Source of the DNA: Georgenia satyanarayanai
Lineage (GTDB): Bacteria > Actinomycetota > Actinomycetes > Actinomycetales > Actinomycetaceae
Length of the DNA: 64,000 nt
NCBI RefSeq assembly: GCF_023715365.1
Contig: NZ_JAMBNZ010000005.1
Coordinates: 240,176-304,175, forward strand
Reading direction: 5' to 3'
Shown here: one piece after another, positions 50,503 through 60,000 of the stretch
How positions within the stretch are numbered: position 1 is the first letter of the stretch
How the letters are laid out: each line of letters opens with the position of its first letter
Program-made: the position numbers and the translations under genes
The notes under the pieces: model-generated
What the model saw: only the letters and a program-made list of their open reading frames with translations
Databases searched by the model: none
What the model was told of the DNA's origin: nothing

Positions 50503-51231
50503 ATGCCCGCGTCCCGCGCCCGCATCCTCGTGCCCGTGCTGCTCCTCCTCGTCCTCGTGGCAGTGGTCGGTGGGCTCCTCGCCAGCGGCAGCGACGACGA
50601 CGGCGCGACGCCCGCGCCGAGCGACAGTGCCTCGGTCGAGGTCGAGGAGCCGGCGGCGACAGCCCCGGCCGTGGCCCCGACCGACGACGACGCCGTCGCC
50701 GCAGCACCCGACGTCACGCGCCGCGTCGAGGGTGACCCGATGGCCGCGGGACCGGTCGACGCGCCGGTGGGCGTGGTCGTCTACTCCGACTACAGCTGCC
50801 CGTACTGCCAGAGCTGGGTCGTGGAGACGCAGCCGACGGTCCTCGAGTACGCCGAGGAGGGCACGGTGCGCCTCGAGTGGCGCGACGTCGCCATCCTCGG
50901 TGAGGACTCCACGCGCGCCGCGGTCGCCGCCGCGGCTGCCGCGGAGCAGGGCCGGTACCGCGAGTTCCACGAGCTTCTCTTCGCCGACATGGACGCCCGC
51001 TCGCCCGAGCAGCTCACCGCCATGGCGGAGCAGCTGGGTCTGGACGTCGAGCAGTTCACCGCCGATCTCACCGACCCGGACGTCCTCGCGGGCGTGCAGC
51101 GCACCATGGACGAGGCGCAGAGCCTGGGCCTGCAGTCCACGCCGAGCTTCGTCGTCGCCGGGACACCCGTGGTGGGCGCCCAGCCGGCGGAGGTCTTCGT
51201 CGAGCTCATCGAGGCGGCCCTCGCACAGTAG
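50503..51231 (+). CDS. DsbA-family thiol-disulfide protein
   Basis: 242 aa, ATG 50503, with CTGGAG seven nt upstream and a -10-like TAGCAT near 50466. One N-terminal membrane anchor (about 8-27), then an acidic Ala/Pro-rich linker to about residue 75, then a thioredoxin fold with the active site CPYC in YSDYSCPYCQSW and the cis-Pro segment STPSFVVAG. It should form or isomerise disulfides outside the membrane. Confidence 0.92.
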   Translation: MPASRARILVPVLLLLVLVAVVGGLLASGSDDDGATPAPSDSASVEVEEPAATAPAVAPTDDDAVAAAPDVTRRVEGDPMAAGPVDAPVGVVVYSDYSCPYCQSWVVETQPTVLEYAEEGTVRLEWRDVAILGEDSTRAAVAAAAAAEQGRYREFHELLFADMDARSPEQLTAMAEQLGLDVEQFTADLTDPDVLAGVQRTMDEAQSLGLQSTPSFVVAGTPVVGAQPAEVFVELIEAALAQ

Positions 51232-51315
51232 GAGGGCCCCCCTTTGTAGGCGCCCCACAACACCGCGTCACCGAAACGCCGCGTCCAGGCAGCGAGGGTG
51301 GTGGCCTGCCACACG

Positions 51316-51321
51316 TACGCT
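51316..51321 (+). promoter_or_regulatory. Leaderless -10 box of accD
   Basis: TACGCT, CGCCGG, then GTG 51328. Same -10 word as for gtrA. Confidence 0.6.
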
Positions 51322-51327
51322 CGCCGG

Positions 51328-52920
51328 GTGACCTCCGAACCCACAGACCTCACCGGCACCGCCGCCCGGCTCGCCGACCTCACCGCCCGGAACACCGAGC
51401 TCGAGCGCGCCGAGGCCGTGGCGCAGGAGAAGCAGCACGGGCGCGGCAAGAAGAGCGCTCGCGAGCGCATCGAGGGGCTGCTCGACGAGGGCAGCTTCGT
51501 CGAGCTGGACGCCTTCGCCACCCACCGCTCGACGAACTTCGGTCTGGACAAGCGCAAGGTCGCCGGCGACGGCGTCGTCGTCGGCTACGGCACGGTCGAC
51601 GGCCGCCAGGTGTGCATCTACTCCCAGGACTTCTCCGTCTTCGGCGGCAGCCTCGGTGAGGTCCACGGGCAGAAGATCACCAAGGTCATGGACCTCGCGC
51701 TGCGCACCGGGGTGCCGCTCATCGGGATCTCCGACGGTGGCGGTGCCCGGATCCAGGAGGGCGTGGCCGCGCTCACCCAGTTCGCCGAGATCTTCCGCCG
51801 CAACGTCGCGGCCTCCGGGGTCATCCCGCAGATCTCCCTCATCCTCGGTCCCAGCGCCGGCGGCGCCGTCTACTCCCCCGCCCTCACCGACTTCATCGTC
51901 ATGGCGGACAAGACCTCGAACATGTTCATCACCGGCCCCGACGTCATCAAGGCGGTCACCGGTGAGGAGGTCGGCTTCGAGGAGCTCGGCGGCGCGGCGA
52001 CGCACAACGAGCGTTCCGGCGTCGCCCACTACCTCGCCGAAGACGAGGAGGACGCGCTCGACTTCGTCCGCGCCCTGCTCGCCTTCCTCCCCGCCAACAA
52101 CCTCAGCGAGCCGCCCACCTGGCCCGCCGAGAACGAGCCGCTCGAGGTCACCGACGCCGACGTCGAGCTCGACACGCTCGTCCCGGACTCCGACAACCAG
52201 CCCTACGACATGCGCACCGTCGTCGAGCACGTCGTGGACGACGGCGAGCTGCTCGAGGTGCAGCAGCTCTACGCGCAGAACATCATCACCGCGTTCGGGC
52301 ACGTCGAGGGCCGTCCCGTCGGGATCATCGCCAACCAGCCGCTGCAGATGGCCGGGACGCTCGACATCAACGCAGCGGAGAAGGCCGCGCGCTTCGTGCG
52401 CACCTGCGACGCCTTCAACATCCCCGTCCTCACCTTCGTCGACGTGCCGGGCTTCCTGCCGGGCACCGACCAGGAGTGGAACGGCATCATCCGCCGCGGC
52501 GCCAAGCTCATCTACGCCTACGCCGAGGCGACCGTCCCGCTCGTCACGGTCATCACCCGCAAGGCCTACGGCGGGGCGTACATCGTCATGGGCTCCAAGC
52601 AGCTCGGCGCGGACGTCAACCTCGCGTGGCCGACCGCGCAGATCGCCGTCATGGGTTCCGGCGGCGCCGTCAACATCCTCCAGCGCGGTGCGCTGAAGAA
52701 GGTGGCCGACGAGGGCGGGGACGTCGAGGTGGAGCGGGCGCGGCTCACCGCGGAGTACGAGGACGCGATCGTCAACCCGTGGGACGCCGCCGCACGCGGC
52801 TACGTCGACGCCGTCATCGCCCCGTCCGAGACCCGTGTCCAGGTGGTCCGGGCACTGCGCGCGCTGGCCACCAAGCGCGCGTCGCTGCCGGCGAAGAAGC
52901 ACGGGAACATCCCGCTGTGA
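51328..52920 (+). CDS. accD: Acyl-CoA carboxylase beta (carboxyltransferase) subunit
   Basis: 530 aa from GTG 51328; upstream in-frame codons are excluded by the promoter position. It transfers CO2 from carboxybiotin to acetyl- or propionyl-CoA for fatty-acid or methylmalonyl-CoA supply. Crotonase-like halves with [32 protein letters not shown], and [16 protein letters not shown] on the first, and [25 protein letters not shown] with [14 protein letters not shown] on the second. The epsilon subunit overlaps its stop. Confidence 0.94.
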   Translation: MTSEPTDLTGTAARLADLTARNTELERAEAVAQEKQHGRGKKSARERIEGLLDEGSFVELDAFATHRSTNFGLDKRKVAGDGVVVGYGTVDGRQVCIYSQDFSVFGGSLGEVHGQKITKVMDLALRTGVPLIGISDGGGARIQEGVAALTQFAEIFRRNVAASGVIPQISLILGPSAGGAVYSPALTDFIVMADKTSNMFITGPDVIKAVTGEEVGFEELGGAATHNERSGVAHYLAEDEEDALDFVRALLAFLPANNLSEPPTWPAENEPLEVTDADVELDTLVPDSDNQPYDMRTVVEHVVDDGELLEVQQLYAQNIITAFGHVEGRPVGIIANQPLQMAGTLDINAAEKAARFVRTCDAFNIPVLTFVDVPGFLPGTDQEWNGIIRRGAKLIYAYAEATVPLVTVITRKAYGGAYIVMGSKQLGADVNLAWPTAQIAVMGSGGAVNILQRGALKKVADEGGDVEVERARLTAEYEDAIVNPWDAAARGYVDAVIAPSETRVQVVRALRALATKRASLPAKKHGNIPL

Positions 52921-53162
52921 GCAGCGCGACGGGCGAGTCCGGGGACTTCACCGCCGCGCAGCTGCGCGTCGTGCGCGGGGAGCCCGACGACGTCGAGCTG
53001 GCGGCCCTCGTCGCCGGCATCGTCGCGGCCCGGGCCGCGGCGGCCGACGACGACGGCGCAGCGCACGCCCGCGTCACCTCCCCGTGGTCCGACCACGGTC
53101 GCCGGCTCGGCCGCCCGCCGGTGGCCGGTCCCGGCACCTGGCGCTGGTCCCTGCATCGCTGA
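52917..53162 (+). CDS. accE: Acyl-CoA carboxylase epsilon subunit
   Basis: 81 aa, GTG 52917 overlapping the beta-subunit stop as GTGA. Small actinobacterial subunit that stabilises the biotin-carboxylase complex. [19 protein letters not shown] is the family core and SPWSDHGRR the typical end. Translational coupling supports a 1:1 complex. Confidence 0.9.
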   Translation: MSSATGESGDFTAAQLRVVRGEPDDVELAALVAGIVAARAAAADDDGAAHARVTSPWSDHGRRLGRPPVAGPGTWRWSLHR

Positions 53163-53214
53163 CCGACCTCGGTCCGCCGCTTGGCCGTCGCCCGGTGCCG
53201 GGACCCGAAACCGG

Positions 53215-54069
53215 TCAGCCCGCGGACGGGGTGGTCCCGGCAGGTCGGCGGAAGATGGTCCAGTACATGAGGCCGACCATCACGCCACCGCCGACGACGT
53301 TGCCCAGGGTCACGGGCAGCAGGTTCCCGAGCAGGACCGCGTCCCACGTCAGCGCGGAGTACTCGCCGGCGCCCCCGAGCTCGGCCGTCCCGCGCAGGAG
53401 CAGCGCGAGCGGCAGGAGGAACATGTTCGCCACCGAGTGCTCGAAGCCGGCGGAGACGAACAGCGCGATGGGCAGGGTGAGGGCGAGGACCTTGTCGGTC
53501 GTCGTGCGCCCGGAGTAGGCGGCCCACACCGCCACGCACACCATGAGGTTGCACAGCACGCCGAGGACGAAGGCTTCGACGACGGAGTGCCCGACCTTGC
53601 CGACGGCGGTGTCCAGGACCACCCGGCCCCAGGCGCCGTCGGCGGCGTGCCACGTGCCCCCGACGTAGACGAGGACGACGACGGTGAGGGCCCCGAGGAA
53701 GTTGCCCGCGTAGACGACCGCCCAGTTGCGCAGCAGCTGGGCCCAGGTGATCCGGCCGCTCGCCCGCGCGGTGAGGGTGAGCGTGGAGGAGGTGAACAGC
53801 TCGGCGCCGGTGAGGACGACGAGCACGATCCCGGTGGAGAAGACCAGCCCGCCGAGCACCCTGGCCACGCCCCACGGCAGCGCCTGCGCGCCCACCTGGC
53901 TCGTGGTCCAGAAGACGAAGGCCAGGGCGATGTAGCCACCGGCGGTGACGCCCAGGAGGAAGGAGGTGAGCGGGCGGCCGGTGGCCTTGGCGCAGGCGGC
54001 GTCCTCCGCCGCCCGGGCCAGCTGCGCCGGGGAGGGGATCCCCGGTGACTCCGTGACCGTGCCGGTCAT
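53215..54069 (-). CDS. Formate/nitrite transporter family channel
   Basis: 284 aa, ATG 54069 behind GGGAGAG. Six membrane helices. FNT pentameric channels pass formate, nitrite or other small anions. Conserved loops are seen in FSTGIVLVVLTGAELFTSS, NWAVVYAGNFLGAL and LGVLCNLMVCVAVW, and GFEHSVANMF, which has the conserved central His. The substrate cannot be decided. It is convergent with the carboxylase genes. Confidence 0.9.
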   Translation of the reverse strand: MTGTVTESPGIPSPAQLARAAEDAACAKATGRPLTSFLLGVTAGGYIALAFVFWTTSQVGAQALPWGVARVLGGLVFSTGIVLVVLTGAELFTSSTLTLTARASGRITWAQLLRNWAVVYAGNFLGALTVVVLVYVGGTWHAADGAWGRVVLDTAVGKVGHSVVEAFVLGVLCNLMVCVAVWAAYSGRTTTDKVLALTLPIALFVSAGFEHSVANMFLLPLALLLRGTAELGGAGEYSALTWDAVLLGNLLPVTLGNVVGGGVMVGLMYWTIFRRPAGTTPSAG

Positions 54070-54196
54070 GACTCTCCCGTCTGCACCGGGAGGCCCGGCA
54101 CGTTCCCCGATCCTCGCGCGCCGGAGGGGCGCGGACGGGGGCCCTTGGACCCGGGCCGGGCACCGGACGAATGCCGTCAGCCGCCGTCGGACGCCG

Positions 54197-56800
54197 TCAG
54201 CCGACGTCGTCCGTGATGAGCCCCTCGCGCAGCGCGACCGCGAGCGCCTCCTCCCGCGAGCGCACGCCGAGCTTGCGGTACACGCTGCGCAGCTGGGACT
54301 TCACCGTGTTGGCCGAGACGCCGAGGGCGGCGGCGATGTCGGTGGCCGAGGGCGAGGTGGCGAGCTCGCCCAGGACGATCTCCTCCCGCTCGGTGAGCGC
54401 GACGAGACTGCCGGTGGTCCGCACGAGGTCCGGGACGACGTCGAGGTCACCGAGCGCACCGACGAGCTCGGGCCGGCGGGCGGCGAGGAGGTCACGCAGG
54501 GCCAGAAGGTCCGAGCGCGGCACGAGGACGAGGTGGAGGCGCAGCCCGTGGTGGGTCATCTGCGCGCACATGCGGCAGGCAGCGTCCAGGGCGGTCACCT
54601 CGTCGCCCATGCGGAGCGCGGCCGCGGCGAGGACGAGGTCGATGATCGCGGACACGCGCGGCGCGACGTCGCCGGCGCGGTGGGAGGTGGCGAGGCGGGC
54701 CAGCGCCTCCTCCGGCTGCCCGGCGGCGAGGTCGATGACGCCGTGGACGGCGTGGCTGCCCGCCGTCGGGGTCACCGTCGCGAGCGCGCGCCGCGCCGCC
54801 CCGACGCGCCCGGCGAAATGGTGGAGGATCGCGCCCGCGATCTCGACCATCTCCCGCTCTGCGGCGAGCACCCGCTTGGTCACCCGGTCCAGGGCGACGT
54901 GCTCGCGGATCCGCAGCAGCTCGGGGTCGCTGTTGGCCCGCACGGCCCCGATGAAGGCGCGGAGGACGACGAAGTAGGGCTGGTACTCCAGGGTGTCCAG
55001 GTGCGGGGCCATGACGTCGACGTGGTGCTGGGCGCCCTCGTGGTCGAAGGCCTCCAGGCGTTCCCAGCACGCGGCGTAGTGGTAGAGCGCGCCCCGGTAG
55101 TCGTTCATCGCGCCCTCGGGCCAGCCGAGCGCGTCGGAGCGCTCCCGCATCTCCCGCGCCACGCGCATGGCACCCACGTGGGCGAGGAGGCCGGCACGGA
55201 TGGCCAGGGTGTGGTGGAGCGGGTGGTCGGTGCCGCCGACCGGGCGGCCGATGGCGACGTCGAGCGTCTCCAGCGCCTCACCGGCCCGGCCGAGCCGGAA
55301 GAGTGAGATCGCCGTCTGGTTGTGCAACGACACGAGCTGGGAGGACAGGTCCGCCAGCCGGTCGTCCGGCTCGGCGAGCACCTCGACCGCGGCACGGGTG
55401 CGCGCCAGGCCGCGTGAGCTGCCCGTCAGCCGCAGGGCCACCGACTCGAGGACGTCCAGGACGAGCTTCTCCTCCACCCCGGCACGAGGGCGGCGGTGAC
55501 GCACCCCCCAGAGCGCCAGGCCGAAGTACTGCACGGCCCGCACCCGGTGCCACAGGTCGATGTTGAGGGCCAGCGCCAGGAGGGCCGCGAGGAAGGGCTG
55601 GTGGCGCATCCGCGCTAGCGGGATCGCGAGCAGCCGGTCGCGCAGCTCCTCGCGGTACCCCATGAGCTCGGGCCAGCGGAGCATGACGACGCGCGAGGCC
55701 AGCTCGTCGTCCCGGGCGTCCAGGGCCTGGCGGAAGGCGGCCACCGAGCGCCCCTCCGCCAGCTCCCAGCGCGCGACGTGCGCGTGGAGGGTGGGCAGCT
55801 CCTCCGGGATGCGGCGGGCCGCCTCCTCACGCAGCAGCCGCAGGACGAGGTGGTGGTAGCGCAGCGTAAGCCGCTGCCGCTCGCCGAGCCAGGCGCCCAG
55901 CCCCAGCTCCTCGACGCGGCGCAGGTGCGCGGCGGCGCCCGGGGAGCCGCTGAGGACCTCGGCGAGCGGCTCGGTGACGACGTCGGCGGTGCTCGTCCGC
56001 AGGAGGAAGAGCGAGAGGGCCGGGTCGTTGACCAGGAGGCGCACCACCGCGTCGCGCAGGACGTTGCCGCCGAGGCGGTCCAGGTCCTCCGGCCGGCTGA
56101 GGAGCCGCTCCTCTGTGCGGGCCTCCATGAGAAGGGCACGGACGAGGAGCGGGCGGCCCGCGCTGAGGTCGACGACAGCGCGCGTGAGATCGGGTGCCAC
56201 GGGTTGCCCGTCCGGGTCGATGAGCAGTGCCACCTCCTCCTCGGTGAGCGTGAGCTCCTCCGGGCCGATGACCGTGAGGTCGGTGGTGAGCGCGATGGCC
56301 GGCGACTCCAGCGGCGAGGGGGTCCGGGTAGCGACGACGACGCTGAGGTCGGCGCACTGCCGCACCAGCGCCCACACGTCGTCCGGCACGAGCGGGTCGG
56401 TCACCAGCTCCGCGTCGTCCAGGACGAGCAGGAACGGGCCACCGAGCTGCGTGAACGCCCGCTCGAGCACCCGCCGGAGCTCCTCGCTGTGGCCGAGCTG
56501 GGGGATGCCGGCCATGACGGAGCCCGCGGGCAGCAGGCCCGTGTCCTCGACGGCGGTGGCGACGGCGGACCAGAAGGCGGCGCGCGACCGGTCGGCGGCC
56601 GTGACCGTGAACCACAGTCCCCGGGTGTGCTCCAGGCCGCGGGCCCACTCGGCGAGCAGGGCGCTCTTGCCACTGCCGGCGGGGCCACGGACGACGGTGA
56701 GCGCGGTGGTCGGGTCGAGCCGCTCGAGGAGGCGGGGACGTGGGAGATGCTCCCGGGGTACGCGGGGCACGCCGACGACCCGTGTGACCGGCTGCCGCAT
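54197..56800 (-). CDS. MalT-type LuxR-family transcriptional regulator
   Basis: 867 aa from ATG 56800. N-terminal STAND-type NTPase with Walker A GPAGSGKSALL (about residue 40) and Walker B FLLVLDDAEL; a long helical TPR-like middle; and a C-terminal LuxR helix-turn-helix, LTEREEIVLGEL then DIAAALGVSANTVKSQLRSVYRKLGV. Proteins of this design are ligand-activated activators, often of carbohydrate genes. The neighbouring VWA surface-protein gene on the same strand is a possible target; this is inferred from position only. Confidence 0.9.
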   Translation of the reverse strand: MRQPVTRVVGVPRVPREHLPRPRLLERLDPTTALTVVRGPAGSGKSALLAEWARGLEHTRGLWFTVTAADRSRAAFWSAVATAVEDTGLLPAGSVMAGIPQLGHSEELRRVLERAFTQLGGPFLLVLDDAELVTDPLVPDDVWALVRQCADLSVVVATRTPSPLESPAIALTTDLTVIGPEELTLTEEEVALLIDPDGQPVAPDLTRAVVDLSAGRPLLVRALLMEARTEERLLSRPEDLDRLGGNVLRDAVVRLLVNDPALSLFLLRTSTADVVTEPLAEVLSGSPGAAAHLRRVEELGLGAWLGERQRLTLRYHHLVLRLLREEAARRIPEELPTLHAHVARWELAEGRSVAAFRQALDARDDELASRVVMLRWPELMGYREELRDRLLAIPLARMRHQPFLAALLALALNIDLWHRVRAVQYFGLALWGVRHRRPRAGVEEKLVLDVLESVALRLTGSSRGLARTRAAVEVLAEPDDRLADLSSQLVSLHNQTAISLFRLGRAGEALETLDVAIGRPVGGTDHPLHHTLAIRAGLLAHVGAMRVAREMRERSDALGWPEGAMNDYRGALYHYAACWERLEAFDHEGAQHHVDVMAPHLDTLEYQPYFVVLRAFIGAVRANSDPELLRIREHVALDRVTKRVLAAEREMVEIAGAILHHFAGRVGAARRALATVTPTAGSHAVHGVIDLAAGQPEEALARLATSHRAGDVAPRVSAIIDLVLAAAALRMGDEVTALDAACRMCAQMTHHGLRLHLVLVPRSDLLALRDLLAARRPELVGALGDLDVVPDLVRTTGSLVALTEREEIVLGELATSPSATDIAAALGVSANTVKSQLRSVYRKLGVRSREEALAVALREGLITDDVG

Positions 56801-56929
56801 GTTCGTCTGTCCGCCCGTATGTCCGCCCTGTGGCTCACAGGGTACGGCCGCACATCCCCGGTGTGAAGAGCCCGTCCGCGCCCCGCTCGGGGACGGGCGT
56901 GCCGGGGCGAGCGGCGCGCCGCCGAGCGG

Positions 56930-56976
56930 AAAAAGGTGCGCCCTCACGCACGCCGGGGACGCGTGGGTGAGGGCGC
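56930..56976 (-). terminator. Rho-independent terminator
   Basis: Arms GCGCCCTCAC (56938-56947) and GTGAGGGCGC (56967-56976), with a T-tract on the minus strand from the A-run at about 56930-56934. It is downstream of the surface-protein gene. Confidence 0.7.
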
Positions 56977-56977
56977 G

Positions 56978-57013
56978 GGCGTCGTGCCGGCCGGGCACAG
57001 CCGGCACGACGCC
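56978..57013 (-). terminator. Strong hairpin next to the surface-protein stop
   Basis: Fourteen-base arms (56978-56991 and 57000-57013; GGCGTCGTGCCGGC) with an 8-nt loop, six nt after the stop codon. It forms a tandem with the preceding terminator. Confidence 0.75.
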
Positions 57014-57019
57014 TCCGGG

Positions 57020-60000
57020 TCAGCTGGAGCGGACCCGGGTCCTCAGCGCTGCTCCACCGAGGAGCAGCAGGGCCGCGAGCGCCAGCCAGGGCGCGCCGGC
57101 TGCTCCGGTGCTCGGCAGCGCCGCCTGCGGGACGGTCGGGGCCGAGACCTCGGACCGCTCGATCTCGACGACGGCCTCGTCCTCGTCACCGACCTCCGGT
57201 CCGGCGGGCGGCGTCCCCACCGCGGTGGCGGTGTTGCGGACCTCGAGGGCCTCGACGTCGGCCTCGGTGAGGTCGTAGCGGACGGTCGCCGTCACGGACT
57301 GACCCGGTGCCAGCACGCCTGCCTCACCCGGCCACTCGCCGTAGGAGAAGCCGTACAGCCCCTCCTTCTCGTCGACGATCTCCACGCCGCTGAGGGTGAC
57401 GTTCCCCGTGTTCGTCGCCGTGATCGTGTAGGTGACGGTGTCGCCGGCCGCGTGGGGCTCGTCGCCCAGGCTGCCCTCCTTGACGACGGTGATGTCCGCG
57501 AGCTGCGGGACCGGCACGGTGGCCGGGTCCTCGTCGCTGACGTCCTCGCCGGACGGCGTCGTGCCGGTGGCGGTGGCGGTGTTGACCACCGTGCCGGCGT
57601 CGACGTCGGCCTGGGTGAGCGGGTAGGTCGCCGTGGCGGTCACCGACTCCCCGGGGGCGAGCACGCCGGCCTCCGCCGGCCACTCGCCGTAGGCGAGCTC
57701 CGACAGCCCCTCCTTGGCGTCCGCGACCGTGACGCCGCTCAGCGTGACGTTCCCGGTGTTGGTCGCCGTGAAGGAGTACGTGACGAGCTCACCCGGAGCG
57801 CCCTGGGCACCGGCCTCGAGGGCGCCGTCCTTGTGCAGCGCGATGCCCGGGTTGCCGGGGACGACGACCTCGTGCCGGTCCTCGTCCGTGACGTCCTCGC
57901 CGGACGGCGGGGTGCCCACGGCGGTGGCCGTGTTGTCCACCCGGCCGGCGTCGACGTCAGCCTGGGTCAGCGTGTAGGAGGCGGATGCGCTCACCGACTC
58001 ACCGGGGGCCAGGACGCCGGCCTCGCCGGGCCACTCGCCGTAGGCGAGCTCGGACAGGCCTTCCTTGGCGTCGACGACCTCGACACCGGTGAGGGTGAGG
58101 TTGCCGGTATTGGTCGCGGTCAGCGTGTAGCCGACGACCTCGCCGGGGACGCCCTCGGCTCCCTCGGGCAGCTCACCGACCTTGACGACGGTGATGCCGG
58201 GTGCCTGCGGGACCGGCACGGTGGCCGGGTCCTCGTCGGTGACCCGCTCGTGCGTGGGGGCGGCGCCGACCACGGTGGCGGTGTTGTCGACGCGGGCAGC
58301 GTCGACGTCGGCCTGGGTGAGGTCGTAGGACGCGGTGGCCGTCACCGACTCGCCGGGCGCGAGCACGCCCTCGGCGCCGGGCCACTCGCCGTAGGCGAAG
58401 CCGTACAGGCCCTCCTTGGCGTCGGTGACCGTGACGTCGTCGAGCGTGACGTTGCCGGTGTTCGTCGCGGTGAGGGTGTAGGTGACCGTGTCACCGGGGG
58501 CGCCCTGCGCACCCTCCTCAAGAACTCCGTCCTTGACGAGGGTGATGGCCGGCTCGCGCTCGACGACGACGGCGTGGTGGTCCTCGTCGTCGACGTCCAC
58601 ACCCTTGGGCGAGGTGCCGACGGCGGTGGCCGTGTTGTCCACGCGGCCGGCGTCGACGTCGGCCTGTGTGAGGTCGTAGGACGCGGTGGCCGAGACCGAC
58701 TCGCCGGGGGCGAGCGTGCCGGCGGCACCGGGCCACTCGCCGTAGGCGAGGTCGGACAGCCCCTCCTTGGCGTCGGCGATCCCGACCGCGCTGAGCGTGA
58801 CGTTGCCGGTGTTCGTCGCGGTGAAGGAGTAAGTGACGCTGTCCCCGGCCTTCCCGCCGTCCAGCGTGCCGTCCTTGACGACGGTGATCGCCGGCACCTG
58901 GCGGACGGTGACGTCGTGCGGGTGCTCGTCCTGGACCGGGTCACCGGTCGGCGGGGTGCCGACGGCGGTGGCGCTGTTGTGCACCTTGCCGGCGTCGACG
59001 TCGGCCTGCGTGAGGACGTAGGTGGCCGTGGCCGTCACCGACTGGCCCGGGGCCAGCACGCCGGCCGCGCCCGGCCAGGTGTAGCCCAGTGCGGACACGC
59101 CGACCTTGGCGTCGACGATCTCGACGCCGGTCAGGGTGACGTTGCCATCGTTCGTCGCGGTGAAGGAGTAGGTGACGGTGTCACCGGCGCGGTGCTGCCC
59201 GTCGGTCGGCAGGGCGCCGTCCTTCTCGACGACGATGCCCGGGTTGCCGGGGACGGTCACCGTGACCGGGTCCTCGTCATCGACGGGGTCGCCCACCGGC
59301 GGGGTGCCGATGGCGGTGGCGGTGTTTTCCACCTTGCCGGCGTCGACGTCGTCCTGGCTGAGGGCGTAGGTCGCCGTGGCGGTCACGGACTGGCCGGGGG
59401 CCAGCACGCCGGTCGCGCCGGGCCAGACGTAGGTCAGCTCGGACAGCCCCTCGAGCTCGTCGACGACCGTGACGTCGTCGAGCGTGACGGTGCCGGTGTT
59501 CGTCGCGACGATCGTGTAGGTGACGACGTCGCCGGCGACACCCTTCGCGTCGTCGGGCAGGACGCCCGCCTTGGCGACGGCGATGGCGGGGGTGCCGGGG
59601 ACGGTGACGGTCGCGTCGTCCTCGTCGGAGACGGGGCCGCCCGTGGGCGGGTGACCGCTAGCAGTCGCGGTGTTGTCGACCGTGCCGGCGTCGACGTCGG
59701 CCTGGGTGAGGACGTAGGTGGCCGTGGCCGTCACCGACTGGTTCGGGGCGAGGACGCCCTCGGCGCGGGCGGTGGACCAGTCGTAGGTGAGGTCGGCGAG
59801 GCCGGGCATCGGGTCGGCGATCGTGATCCCGGTGAGAGTGATGTTGCCGGTGTTGGTCGCGGTGAAGGTGTAGGTGACGGTGTCACCGGCCGCGCCCAGT
59901 GCGCCCTCGGCGAGAGCACCGGTCTTGACGAGCTCGATGCCGGCCGCGCCCGCCGTCGTCGCGATGGTCGCGTCGTCGTCGTCCGAGACGGACGCGCCCG